Assembly (NCBI GenBank): GCA_030151865.1
Contig: JASLCK010000009.1
Coordinates: forward strand, 1 to 15,996
From: Rhodospirillaceae bacterium
Lineage (GTDB): Bacteria; Pseudomonadota; Alphaproteobacteria; Rhodospirillales; Magnetospirillaceae
Reading direction: 5' to 3'
DNA length: 15,996 bases
The translations under genes were made by a program, and so were the position numbers. The notes beneath the pieces were generated by a model. That model was given only the letters and a program-made list of their open reading frames with translations. It made no database searches and was not told the DNA's origin. Shown here in pieces: positions 1 through 7,140 of the stretch (the stretch's first letter is position 1; each line of letters begins with the position of its first letter).

Positions 1-1
1 G

Positions 2-340
2 GCCGATCTGGTGGATGATACCGCCATCCTGCAAGGGTTGGACAAGGTGACGGGCCGCGTCATGACCATCGAAGCCCCGGTGGGCTCGTCGGTTCATTTC
101 GGCACGCTGGAAATCATCGTGCGCACCTGCCGCAAGCGCCCGCCGGAAGAAGATCCGGAATCGGCTGCTTTTCTGGATGTTTGGGAAATCCGCACCGGTC
201 AGGCCGCCACCAGCATCTTCCGCGGCTGGATGTTCGCTTCCAGCCCGGCGCTGTCGGCGCTGGAACACCCGGTCTATGATATCTGGGTGTTGGACTGCGA
301 AAACAGCGCTGATAAGGCATCGGCTCCCAAGTCGCAGTGA
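2..340 (+). CDS. DUF2155 domain protein, 3' part (5' end outside window)
   Basis: The reading frame is already open at base 2 and its only early start-like codon is the GTG at 11, so the true start is probably upstream of the window. The visible ~112 residues match, from memory, the DUF2155 family of alphaproteobacterial envelope proteins: the order LQGLDKVTGRV, EAPVGSSVHFGTLEI, CRKRPPEE, ESAAFLDV, then GWMFASSPALSALEHPVYDIWVLDC is the family's conserved core. The molecular function of the family is not known to me; full members carry a signal peptide and are thought to be periplasmic, which cannot be seen here. The gene is convergent with aat and the two coding regions overlap tail-to-tail by 67 bp, with no terminator between them. 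Both genes are commonly neighbours in alphaproteobacteria, which supports the call. Confidence 0.85.
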   Translation, partial: ADLVDDTAILQGLDKVTGRVMTIEAPVGSSVHFGTLEIIVRTCRKRPPEEDPESAAFLDVWEIRTGQAATSIFRGWMFASSPALSALEHPVYDIWVLDCENSADKASAPKSQ

Positions 341-927
341 AACTGGCCGTGACGCTGCATGGCGTCGGCCAGCAGGGTCAGGTAGCGTTTGCGGGGGATT
401 TCCAAAGCCCCGAAACGGGCCAGATGATCCGTGATGAACTGGGTATCCAGCAAGCTATAGCCGCCCGCGATCAGACGGGCGACCAGATGCACCAGGGCCA
501 CTTTGCTGGCATCGGTGGCGCGGCTGAACATGCTTTCCCCGAAGAACGCCCCGCCCAGCGATAGGCCGTAAAGTCCGCCCACCAGTTTGCCGTCCTGCCA
601 GGTTTCCACCGAATGGGCCAGCCCCAGATCGTGTAACTGCACGAACAGATGCATGATCTGTTCGTTGATCCAGGTGTCTTCTCGGCCCGGTCCCGGTTCG
701 GCGCACAGGCGGATGACGTCGGCAAAGGCGCTGTCCACCCGCACTTCGAACTTGCCCTGGCGCAGCACTTTGCGCAGGGATCTTGGCACATGAAAATCAT
801 CAAGCGGCAGGATGCCCCGTTCCTCGGGGTCGATCCAATAAAGCTTGGGATCGTCACGATGGCGCGCCATGGGGAAAATCCCCATGGCATAGGCGCGCAA
901 AATCTGATCCGGGCTTAAAGGCAGCAT
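274..927 (-). CDS. aat: Leucyl/phenylalanyl-tRNA-protein transferase
   Basis: This enzyme moves Leu or Phe from charged tRNA onto proteins with N-terminal Lys or Arg, marking them for ClpS/ClpAP degradation (bacterial N-end rule, cytoplasm). The 217-residue product shows the family signature in order: LLRAYAxGIFPMA-type N-terminus (residues ~9-21), WIDPEERGILPLD, FHVPRSLRK, the TWINEQI segment, HSVETW, GGLYGLSLGGAFFGESMFSR, ASKVALVHL, and the LLDTQFITDHLARFGALEIPR segment. It has the short N-terminus usual for alphaproteobacteria rather than the longer E. coli form. The ATG at 927 is the natural start; the Shine-Dalgarno is only moderate (GGAT about 8 nt upstream). It is the last of three minus-strand genes after the methyltransferase and the small secreted protein, and its 3' end overlaps the DUF2155 gene. 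Confidence 0.95.
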   Translation of the reverse strand: MLPLSPDQILRAYAMGIFPMARHRDDPKLYWIDPEERGILPLDDFHVPRSLRKVLRQGKFEVRVDSAFADVIRLCAEPGPGREDTWINEQIMHLFVQLHDLGLAHSVETWQDGKLVGGLYGLSLGGAFFGESMFSRATDASKVALVHLVARLIAGGYSLLDTQFITDHLARFGALEIPRKRYLTLLADAMQRHGQFHCDLGADALSALFSQSNTQIS

Positions 928-1001
928 AATCGACGATCCGTATAATCCCCTTACAGGTAAACGGATTTTCGGTTCCGGGAAAAGTCATAAAATCAAACGG
1001 G

Positions 1002-1331
1002 TTATCGATGCTGGAAGGGAATGCCCGACGGTCTGCCATAAGCAAGCCCGCCAGTTTCCGACTGATTGGACGATGATGATCCGGGGCTGAAGGAAAAGGA
1101 CCAGCCGCCGGTGCCGTTGCTGTTGCCGCTGCTGAAGCTGCGGCTTTGTTCCTGGCCGCGCGGGGTGCCGTCTTCGTCACGCCCGGTCATCTGCTGGGCC
1201 TGTTCGTCGGGGTCGGAAAAGCGGGCGCTGCCGTCACTGTTGGCGGGGGCGGGCTGTTCGCTCCAGGCCAGAGCCAATTCGGGCAGGGCGATCAAGCAAG
1301 CGGCGGCGATGAAAAGGCGGGTTGTGCGCAT
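1002..1331 (-). CDS. Small secreted protein, unknown function
   Basis: I do not recognise a family. The product is 109 residues when started at the ATG at 1331, which has an AGGA Shine-Dalgarno about 8 nt upstream; the longer frame from 1376 has no such site and would bury the signal peptide. Residues 1-22 form a clear Sec signal peptide: basic MRTTR start, hydrophobic core, and an ALA cleavage site before WSEQ. The mature part (~87 residues) is hydrophilic and of low complexity, rich in Ser, Gly, Gln, Asp and Pro, with a Ser/Gly-rich stretch around residues 66-92 and no cysteines, so it is probably disordered in the periplasm or outside the cell. It lies 45 bp after the methyltransferase and 74 bp before aat on the same strand, so cotranscription is possible. 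Confidence 0.6.
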   Translation of the reverse strand: MRTTRLFIAAACLIALPELALAWSEQPAPANSDGSARFSDPDEQAQQMTGRDEDGTPRGQEQSRSFSSGNSNGTGGWSFSFSPGSSSSNQSETGGLAYGRPSGIPFQHR

Positions 1332-1376
1332 GATGCGGTCCTGAATAGAATTTTGACCAAATCCTAGCGCCGCCAA

Positions 1377-2147
1377 TCAGGCGGATTTAAGGCAATAAAA
1401 GGCGGCGGTGTCATAAGGAAACGTTACCGGGTCTTGTCCCGCCAGATCGGGGTGGGTGGTGATCAGATGGCGCAGTTGATCGGCCAATTGCTCGCGCTGA
1501 TCTTGCGGCAAAGCAGCGATAAAGCTGCTGGACAGGGTGCGTTTGACGATCACCTGTTCCGCCGGTCCGCGATGCCCGCCGGGAAAATGGCGTTCCTGTA
1601 AGGGGCCAAAGCCCCGGGCTGGAAACAGGTTGCGCCAAGCCTGGGTATGATAGCGGGGCGTGTCGCCTTCAAACGGAGTGATCAGGCGGGTGATGGCAGC
1701 AACCCAATCGACGCTTTCGTCGCGGACATTCCAAACCAGCCCCAAGGCTCCTCCCGGTTTTAAGACACGGTGGATTTCCGCCAGGGCTTCCGCCGTGGCA
1801 AACCAGTGGAAGCTTTGGGCGCAGACCACCGCATCGACGCTGCAATCGGGCAGGGGGATGGACTGGGCGGTGCCCGCCACGGCCTTGACATCGGGATGGG
1901 CGCGGCTCAGTTCCCGACGCATGGCGTCCACCGGCTCCACCGCCACGATATTGGCCCCTAAATCCTTCAGGCGGGGCAGAAACTTTCCGGTCCCCGACCC
2001 CAGATCGACCACTTGCTTTGTCGGGCCAAGCCCCAGATCGTTTTTCAGCCAATCGGACAACAGCGGCGAATAGTCCGGGCGGCCCTGACTGTAAAGGTCG
2101 GACCCTTTGGCAAAACCTTGCGCGGCGGAAGAATGAACGTTGTCCAT
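1377..2147 (-). CDS. Class I SAM-dependent methyltransferase (Methyltransf_11 type)
   Basis: A cytoplasmic Rossmann-fold methyltransferase of 256 residues. Motif I is VVDLGSGTGKF (residues ~47-56). Motif II follows with VEPVDAM (~70-76), then AQSFHWF (~110-116), then HRVLKPGGALGLVWNVRDE (~126-144). The FHWF plus LVWNxRDE combination resembles small-molecule carboxyl methyltransferases of the trans-aconitate methyltransferase type, but the substrate cannot be read from sequence. I chose the ATG at 2147 because GGAGAGG sits 8 nt upstream; the longer frame to 2228 would begin inside the accC terminator hairpin. The gene follows accC on the same strand but is separated from it by that terminator, so it probably starts its own transcript, perhaps with the small secreted protein and aat. 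Confidence 0.85.
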   Translation of the reverse strand: MDNVHSSAAQGFAKGSDLYSQGRPDYSPLLSDWLKNDLGLGPTKQVVDLGSGTGKFLPRLKDLGANIVAVEPVDAMRRELSRAHPDVKAVAGTAQSIPLPDCSVDAVVCAQSFHWFATAEALAEIHRVLKPGGALGLVWNVRDESVDWVAAITRLITPFEGDTPRYHTQAWRNLFPARGFGPLQERHFPGGHRGPAEQVIVKRTLSSSFIAALPQDQREQLADQLRHLITTHPDLAGQDPVTFPYDTAAFYCLKSA

Positions 2148-2184
2148 GGCAAACCTCTCCGATAAAAGGGCGACAGACAAAAGA

Positions 2185-2219
2185 AAAGGGGGAAAACGAC
2201 AGGTGCGCTTTCCCCCTTT
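2185..2219 (-). terminator. Intrinsic terminator of the aroQ-accB-accC operon
   Basis: AAAGGGGGAAA (2185-2195) and TTTCCCCCTTT (2209-2219) form a perfect 11-bp stem with a 13-nt loop. On the minus strand the stem is followed by a T-rich run (TTTTCTTTTG), as expected for termination 22 bp after the accC stop codon. It lies between accC and the methyltransferase start. Confidence 0.8.
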
Positions 2220-2240
2220 GATCTTCAAGTTCCCAGCGGC

Positions 2241-3584
2241 TTAGTTGGTGCCGTTGACCCACTTTTCCAACCAGTGAATATCATATTCACCGTTGATGAA
2301 CTGGGGTTCCTGCACAAGGCGATTGTGCAGCGGGATGGTGGTCTTGACACCGTCGATGACGAATTCACCCAGGGCGCGGCGCAGGCGCATCAGGCATTCG
2401 TTGCGGTTGCGGCCGTACACGATCAGCTTGGCGATCATGCTGTCATAGGTCGGCGGAACCTTGTAACCGGTGTAAAGGCCGGAATCGACGCGCACGCCCA
2501 GGCCGCCGGGAGTGTGGAAGGTGCCGATCTTGCCCGGACAGGGGGCGAAGGTTTCGGGGTCTTCCGCATTGATGCGGCATTCGATGGCATGGCCTTCAAA
2601 GCGGATGTCGTCCTGGGTGTAGCCCAGTTCCTCTCCGGCGGCGATGCGGATCTGTTCGCGCACGATGTCGATGCCGGTGATGGCTTCGGTCACCGGATGT
2701 TCGACCTGCAGGCGGGTGTTCATTTCAATGAAATAGAACTCGCCGTTTTCGTACAGGAACTCCAGGGTCCCGGCATTGCGGTAGCCCAGATGCTTGATGG
2801 CTTTACGGGCGATTTCGCCGATGCGGGCGCGTTCCACCGGGCTGAGCGCGGGCGACGGGGCTTCTTCCAGAACCTTCTGGTGACGGCGCTGCAACGAGCA
2901 ATCGCGTTCGCCCAGATGCACCACATTGCCGTGACCATCGGCCAGGATCTGCATTTCGATATGGCGCGGCTTTTGGAGATACTTCTCCATATAGACGTCG
3001 CCGTTGCCGAACGCGGCCTTGGCTTCCGAACGGGCCAGACGGAAGGCTTCGCGCAGCTCTTCCGGGTTTTCCGCGCTCTTCATGCCCTTGCCGCCGCCGC
3101 CGGCGGTGGCCTTGATCAGCACCGGATAGCCGATCTGCTCGGCCAGTTCCAGGGCATGTTCTTCCGACACGACCGAGCCGTCCGAACCGGGCACGCACGG
3201 CAGACCGGCTTCACGAGCGGCCTGCTTGGCGGTGATCTTGTCGCCCATCATGCGGATATGGTCAGGCGACGGGCCGATAAAGGCGATGCCGTGTTCTTCG
3301 ACCATTTGGGCGAAGTCGGCATTTTCCGACAGGAAGCCATAGCCGGGATGGATGGCGTCGGCGTTGGTGATGGTGGCGGCGGCGATGATCGCCGCCTTGT
3401 TGAGATAGCTGTCGCGGGCGGGCGGCGGACCGATGCAAACCGATTCGTCAGCCAGACGCACATGCATGGCATCCTGGTCGGCGGTGGAATGCACCGCGAC
3501 CGTTTTGATGCCCATCTCGCGGGCCGCGCGGTGGATGCGTAACGCAATCTCTCCGCGATTGGCGATGAGGATCTTTTGGAACAT
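2241..3584 (-). CDS. accC: Acetyl-CoA carboxylase, biotin carboxylase subunit
   Basis: Biotin carboxylase uses ATP and bicarbonate to carboxylate biotin on AccB, the first half-reaction of acetyl-CoA carboxylase in fatty-acid synthesis. The 447-residue length equals the E. coli type. Visible: N-terminal KILIANRGEIALRI (residues 4-17), HPGYGFLSEN (79-88), ATP-grasp Lys116 and Lys158, the glycine-rich AGGGGKGMK loop (161-169), H208 in KPRHIE, RDCSLQRRHQK (227-237), metal ligands E275 and E287 with FIEMNTRLQVEHPVTE (285-300), and the C-terminal PPTYDSMIAKLIVYG. Its ATG shares one base with the accB stop (TGATG), implying translational coupling and fixing the start. All key residues are present. 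Confidence 0.97.
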   Translation of the reverse strand: MFQKILIANRGEIALRIHRAAREMGIKTVAVHSTADQDAMHVRLADESVCIGPPPARDSYLNKAAIIAAATITNADAIHPGYGFLSENADFAQMVEEHGIAFIGPSPDHIRMMGDKITAKQAAREAGLPCVPGSDGSVVSEEHALELAEQIGYPVLIKATAGGGGKGMKSAENPEELREAFRLARSEAKAAFGNGDVYMEKYLQKPRHIEMQILADGHGNVVHLGERDCSLQRRHQKVLEEAPSPALSPVERARIGEIARKAIKHLGYRNAGTLEFLYENGEFYFIEMNTRLQVEHPVTEAITGIDIVREQIRIAAGEELGYTQDDIRFEGHAIECRINAEDPETFAPCPGKIGTFHTPGGLGVRVDSGLYTGYKVPPTYDSMIAKLIVYGRNRNECLMRLRRALGEFVIDGVKTTIPLHNRLVQEPQFINGEYDIHWLEKWVNGTN

Positions 3585-4039
3585 CAGGCGATAATCACCA
3601 AAGCTTCGCCGAATTCGACCGGCTGGCCGTCATCGACCAGAATCTGCTCGACCTTACCGCCCTTGGTGGCGCGGATCGGGTTGAAGGTCTTCATGGCTTC
3701 GATCAGCAGCAGGGTCTGGCCTTCCGACACGGTGTCGCCGACCGAGATGAAGCGGGCCGCGCCCGGTTCAGGGGACATATAGGCGACGCCGACCATCGGC
3801 GACTTGACGGCGCCCGGATGGTTGGCGGGGTCGGCAGCGGCGGCGGGAGCAGCAGCCGGAGCGGCGGCAACGGCGACCGGGGCAGCAGCGACAGCCGGAG
3901 CATAAGCCATAGCGGCGGCGGTACGGGCAACGCGGATGCGCAGGCCAGCGGACTCGTACTCGATCTCGGTCAGGTTGGTTTCGTCGAGCAGGTCAGCAAG
4001 CGAGCGGACCAATTCGCTGTCGATCGGGGTCTTAGCCAT
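3584..4039 (-). CDS. accB: Acetyl-CoA carboxylase, biotin carboxyl carrier protein
   Basis: AccB carries the biotin that AccC carboxylates and that the AccAD carboxyltransferase discharges to acetyl-CoA. The 151-residue protein has the usual plan. An N-terminal domain (1-40) is followed by a flexible Ala/Pro-rich linker (~41-72) and a biotinyl domain (~75-151). The biotinylation site is K117 in EAMK, preceded by the SPMVG entry strand and followed by GEALVIIA at the C-terminus. The ATG at 4039 overlaps the aroQ stop by one base (TAATG), and the accB stop overlaps the accC start in the same way, so the three genes form one tightly coupled operon. AccB to AccC coupling fits their joint function. 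Confidence 0.97.
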   Translation of the reverse strand: MAKTPIDSELVRSLADLLDETNLTEIEYESAGLRIRVARTAAAMAYAPAVAAAPVAVAAAPAAAPAAAADPANHPGAVKSPMVGVAYMSPEPGAARFISVGDTVSEGQTLLLIEAMKTFNPIRATKGGKVEQILVDDGQPVEFGEALVIIA

Positions 4040-4506
4040 TATGCCTCTTCAATGTCAGTAAGGGCGGGGGGAACAGTCAGGCGCTTGATGGCGTCCAGCG
4101 CCAGGATATAGCCGTGACTGCCGAAGCCGCAGATCATTCCCTTGGCCGCTTTGGACACATAAGAATGATGGCGGAACGGTTCCCGCTGGTGAATGTTGGA
4201 CAGATGAACCTCGATCACCGGCAACTCGGCGGTCAAAAGCGCGTCGAGAATCGCGATCGAGGTGTGGGTATAGGCGCCCGCATTCAAAATGATGCCGGCG
4301 CACGTCCCGCGGGCCTGCTGGATCCAATCGATCAGCTGACCCTCGTGGTTACTCTGGCGAAAGTCGGCCGTCAGTCCGATCTGGTCGGCATGACGGCAAA
4401 CCAGGGCTTCGATGTCGGCCAGGGTTTCGCGCCCATAAATCTCAGGCTGACGGGTCCCAAGCATGTTGAGATTGGGACCGTTCAAAACCAAAATTTTGGG
4501 GTTCAT
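4039..4506 (-). CDS. aroQ: 3-dehydroquinate dehydratase, type II
   Basis: Catalyses 3-dehydroquinate to 3-dehydroshikimate, step three of the shikimate pathway. The 155-residue length fits the type II (dodecameric) family. Motifs: ILVLNGPNLNMLGTRQPEIYG near the N-terminus with the catalytic Tyr, QSNHEGQLIDWIQ, ILNAGAYTHTSIAILDAL, and the catalytic-His segment EVHLSNIHQREPFRHHS. I start at the ATG at 4506 because MNPKILVLNGPN is the family's normal N-terminus and GGGGAA lies about 7 nt upstream; the in-frame extension to 4560 runs into the promoter. It is the first gene of the aroQ-accB-accC operon. Linking a shikimate enzyme to fatty-acid initiation is a common alphaproteobacterial arrangement. 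Confidence 0.96.
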   Translation of the reverse strand: MNPKILVLNGPNLNMLGTRQPEIYGRETLADIEALVCRHADQIGLTADFRQSNHEGQLIDWIQQARGTCAGIILNAGAYTHTSIAILDALLTAELPVIEVHLSNIHQREPFRHHSYVSKAAKGMICGFGSHGYILALDAIKRLTVPPALTDIEEA

Positions 4507-4545
4507 GGGCGTTCCCCGTAATATCGCCAATGAGTCATGGCCGCG

Positions 4546-4573
4546 TTTATACCATGGCATGAGCCATGCGCAA
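4546..4573 (-). promoter_or_regulatory. Candidate promoter of aroQ-accB-accC
   Basis: On the minus strand TTGCGC (4568-4573), a 16-nt spacer and TATAAA (4546-4551) form a sigma-70-like promoter with an extended -10 (TGG just upstream). Transcription would start near 4539, giving a ~33-nt leader. The spacer contains the inverted repeat CATGGC-ATGA-GCCATG (4553-4568), which could be an operator. Confidence 0.5.
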
Positions 4574-4594
4574 TGTTATTGCAGCGCCGCATCC

Positions 4595-4623
4595 TTGAAA
4601 CCCTGGTCGGAGCGTTTCATACT
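4595..4623 (+). promoter_or_regulatory. Candidate promoter of thiSG
   Basis: TTGAAA (4595-4600), 17-nt spacer, CATACT (4618-4623): 5/6 and 4/6 matches to the sigma-70 consensus at ideal spacing. It would give a leader of about 42 nt, too short for a TPP riboswitch. Confidence 0.45.
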
Positions 4624-4671
4624 GTCGCGCAAAGTTGACATCCATCCCCTTGTCCCGCAAACGGAAATCCC

Positions 4672-5652
4672 ATGCAACTGACCATTAACGGCGAAGTCCG
4701 CGATTTTGCCGCCGCCCTGACTGTCGAAGGCCTTTTGACCCAGTTGGGCGTCGATCTGAAAAAGGTGGCCGTCGAGCGCAATCTGGAAATCGTGCCGAAA
4801 TCGGCCTATTCCGACACCGCCCTTGCCAATGGCGACCGCCTGGAAATCGTGCATTTCATTGGTGGCGGTGCGCCGGTTCCGGCCGAGGATCCGCTGGTGG
4901 TGGCGGGGCTTACCTTCCAGTCGCGTCTGCTGGTGGGGACCGGCAAATATAAGGACTTCGAGGAAACCGCTCGAGCCATCAAGGCGTCGGGGGCGGAAAT
5001 TGTCACCGTGGCGGTGCGCCGGGCCAATCTGTCCGACCCCAGCAAGCCCATGCTGGTCGATTACGTCAGCCCCAAGGACTATACCTTCCTGCCCAACACG
5101 GCGGGCTGTTATACCGCTGATGAAGCGGTGCGCACCCTGCGTCTGGCCCGCGAAACCGGGGGTTGGGATCTGGTCAAGCTGGAAGTTCTGGGCGACCAGA
5201 AGAGCCTTTATCCCGACATGATGGAAACCCTGAAGGCCGCCGAAGCCCTGATCAAGGACGGCTTTAAGGTGATGGTCTATTGCACCGATGATCCCATCAT
5301 GGCCAAGCGTCTGGAAGACATGGGCTGTTGCGCCATCATGCCGCTGGGTGCCCCCATCGGTTCGGGCCTGGGTATTCAAAACCCGGTCAACATTCGCCTG
5401 ATCATCGAACAGTCCAAGGTGCCGGTGCTGGTGGATGCGGGCGTCGGCACCGCGTCCGATGCCGCCATCGCCATGGAACTGGGCTGTGAAGGCGTGCTGA
5501 TGAACACCGCCATTGCCGAGGCCAAGGACCCCATCGCCATGGCGCGGGCCATGAAGCTGGCGGTGGAAGGCGGGCGTCTGGCCTATCTGGCGGGCCGCAT
5601 GCCTAAGAAGAAGTATGCCGATCCCAGCTCTCCGCTGGCCGGTCTGATCTAA
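4672..5652 (+). CDS. thiSG: ThiS-ThiG fusion: sulfur carrier protein / thiazole synthase
   Basis: A single 326-residue frame joins two thiamine enzymes. Residues 1-66 are a ThiS ubiquitin-like sulfur carrier (MQLTINGEVRDF start, NGDRLEIVHFIGGG end). Residues ~73-326 are ThiG, which condenses deoxyxylulose 5-phosphate, dehydroglycine and ThiS thiocarboxylate sulfur into the thiazole phosphate. ThiG features: VGTGKYK (88-94), TVAVRR (112-117), LPNTAGCYTADEAVR (140-154), the Schiff-base lysine K169 in LVKLEVLGD, PLGAPIGSG (224-232), VDAGVGTASDAA (254-265) and MNTAIAEAKDP. The ThiS diglycine lies inside the chain (GGG at 64-66), whereas in separate ThiS it must be the free C-terminus. Such fusions are annotated as bifunctional proteins in other alphaproteobacteria. 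GGAA about 5-8 nt upstream supports the ATG at 4672. No other thi gene is adjacent. Confidence 0.95.
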   Translation: MQLTINGEVRDFAAALTVEGLLTQLGVDLKKVAVERNLEIVPKSAYSDTALANGDRLEIVHFIGGGAPVPAEDPLVVAGLTFQSRLLVGTGKYKDFEETARAIKASGAEIVTVAVRRANLSDPSKPMLVDYVSPKDYTFLPNTAGCYTADEAVRTLRLARETGGWDLVKLEVLGDQKSLYPDMMETLKAAEALIKDGFKVMVYCTDDPIMAKRLEDMGCCAIMPLGAPIGSGLGIQNPVNIRLIIEQSKVPVLVDAGVGTASDAAIAMELGCEGVLMNTAIAEAKDPIAMARAMKLAVEGGRLAYLAGRMPKKKYADPSSPLAGLI

Positions 5653-5656
5653 TCTA

Positions 5657-5680
5657 ATTTCCCTGTCCCGACTGGGAAAT
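5657..5680 (+). other. Small hairpin after thiSG
   Basis: ATTTCCC (5657-5663) pairs with GGGAAAT (5674-5680) around a 10-nt loop, immediately after the thiSG stop and 1 nt before the main terminator stem. It could stabilise the mRNA 3' end or help termination; there is no direct evidence for either. Confidence 0.4.
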
Positions 5681-5681
5681 G

Positions 5682-5718
5682 AAAAGCCCCTGGGTGCAGA
5701 CCGCATCCAGGGGCTTTT
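5682..5718 (+). terminator. Bidirectional terminator between thiSG and the MFS gene
   Basis: AAAAGCCCCTGGGTGC (5682-5697) pairs with GCATCCAGGGGCTTTT (5703-5718): a 16-bp stem with one G-U pair and a 5-nt loop. A-run on one side and T-run on the other let it serve both thiSG (+) and the convergent transporter gene (-), whose stop is 23 bp away. Confidence 0.85.
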
Positions 5719-5740
5719 GCGTAATTATATTACAACGTCC

Positions 5741-7042
5741 TTATTCTTCGGCGGTGCGTTGCCGATCGAGAATACGGCTGGTCGCCAGCACGGCCAGGGT
5801 GCCGCCGATGGCGGCGATGGCCACATAATAGGGTGGCGACATGGGGTTGACCGCCAGCATCAACGGAATCACCATCGGGGTGATGCCGCCGAACACCGCA
5901 TAAGAGATGTTGTAGGAAAACGAGATACCGGAAAAGCGCACGGCGGCGGGGAACGAACGCACCATGATGATCGGCACCACGGCAATGGTGCCGACGAACG
6001 CCCCGGCCAGCCCATAAAGCGCCACCAGATGCTGGGGCGAACTGGCCGCGCCCACATAAAGCAGATAAGTCGACAGCGACAGGCCGATGGCCCCGACCGT
6101 CAGAACCTTGACCGGGCCGAAGCGGTCGGTCAGCAGGCCGACCACCACGCAAGCCACCGACAAGGTCAGGGTAGCCATGCTGTTGGCGGGCAGGACTTGC
6201 GATTGAGGCAGGCCGTGCAGCTTGCTGAGCAGGGTCGGGGTCATCAGGATGACCACCACCACGGCGGCGGTCAGCACCCAAGTAATAATGACGGCGACCA
6301 CCGAGGCCAGGCGATGATCTTTCAGCACGGCCTTCAGCGGCACCCCTTCGGTCTGTTTCAAGCGGCTGATCTCGGCGAAGACCGGGGTTTCTTCCAGATA
6401 GCTGCGCAGATAGACCGCCAGCAGCCCCAGCAGGCCGCCGAACAGGAAGGGCAGGCGCCATCCGAAATCCAGGACCTCGGCGGGGGTGTACCAGGTGTTG
6501 ACGGCGGTGGCCGCCAGCGAGCCCAACAGAATGCCCGAGGTCAAACCGCCGGTCAGCAGCCCGCAGGCCAGTCCCATGCGTTTATAAGGAACATGCTCCG
6601 ACACGAACACCCAGGCGCCCGGCACTTCACCGCCGATGGCTGCCCCTTGCAGGATGCGCAGCGCCAGCAGCGCCAGGGGCGCGCCATAGCCCAGAACCTG
6701 ATAGGTCGGCAGCAAACCCACCAGCAGGGTGGGAACGGCCATCAGGAAGACGCTTAAGGTGAACATGCGCTTGCGGCCCACCTTGTCGCCGAAATGGGCC
6801 ATCACCACGCCGCCCAGCGGACGGGCCAGATAACCGGCGGCAAAAATCCCAAACGCCTGCACCTGACGCAGCCAGTCGGGAATGTCGGCGGGAAAGAACT
6901 GCTTGCCGATGACCGCGGTGAAGAACACGAAGATGACGAAATCATAGAATTCCAATGCCCCACCCAGGGCGGAGAGCAGCAGGGTTCGCGCATCCTGCCC
7001 GGTCAGGGGGCGGGCGGGCACGAAAGCTTCCAGCGATGTCAT
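5741..7042 (-). CDS. MFS transporter, metabolite:H+ symporter (MHS) family
   Basis: An inner-membrane secondary transporter of 433 residues, typical for the family, with about 12 hydrophobic segments. MHS-family marks: GGALEFYDFVIFVFF (residues ~27-41), ARPLGGVVMAHFGDKVGRKR (~73-92, the loop 2-3 motif A), RILQGAAIGGEVPGAWVFVSEH, DFGWRLPFLFGG and the YLRSYLEETPVF segment before the central loop. Known relatives carry proline/betaine, alpha-ketoglutarate, citrate or shikimate; sequence alone does not give the substrate. The ATG at 7042 has a weak Shine-Dalgarno (CTGGAT). It is transcribed divergently from the ornithine decarboxylase gene and shares its 617-bp upstream region; whether the two are functionally linked is open. 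An inverted repeat TTCAC-N7-GTGAA lies just upstream. Confidence 0.9.
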   Translation of the reverse strand: MTSLEAFVPARPLTGQDARTLLLSALGGALEFYDFVIFVFFTAVIGKQFFPADIPDWLRQVQAFGIFAAGYLARPLGGVVMAHFGDKVGRKRMFTLSVFLMAVPTLLVGLLPTYQVLGYGAPLALLALRILQGAAIGGEVPGAWVFVSEHVPYKRMGLACGLLTGGLTSGILLGSLAATAVNTWYTPAEVLDFGWRLPFLFGGLLGLLAVYLRSYLEETPVFAEISRLKQTEGVPLKAVLKDHRLASVVAVIITWVLTAAVVVVILMTPTLLSKLHGLPQSQVLPANSMATLTLSVACVVVGLLTDRFGPVKVLTVGAIGLSLSTYLLYVGAASSPQHLVALYGLAGAFVGTIAVVPIIMVRSFPAAVRFSGISFSYNISYAVFGGITPMVIPLMLAVNPMSPPYYVAIAAIGGTLAVLATSRILDRQRTAEE

Positions 7043-7056
7043 AAAAGGATATCCAG

Positions 7057-7073
7057 TTCACGCAACAAGTGAA
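7057..7073. promoter_or_regulatory. Inverted repeat upstream of MFS gene, possible operator
   Basis: TTCAC (7057-7061), 7-nt spacer, GTGAA (7069-7073), ending 15 nt upstream of the transporter start codon. The spacing (centre-to-centre about one helical turn) fits a dimeric regulator site, but no regulator gene is adjacent. Confidence 0.3.
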
Positions 7074-7140
7074 TATAGAACGGGTTTTGCGGGAAATATC
7101 TGTACGCCGGAGGCGATCGTCAAGACACCTTCTTTGTGAT

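Noticed and set aside
2274..3542. 422-codon open frame antisense to accC
   Set aside because: It lies opposite a fully conserved accC; the translation is low-complexity His/Asp/Gly-rich with no domain, typical of a GC-rich shadow frame.
4507..4671. TPP riboswitch before the thiamine gene
   Set aside because: I find neither the conserved CTGAGA-type nor the ACCTGA-type core, and the candidate promoter leaves only a ~42-nt leader.
4576..5706. 376-codon open frame antisense to thiSG
   Set aside because: It reads through the thiSG terminator and promoter, and its composition (Gly/His/Gln-rich) is that of a shadow frame.
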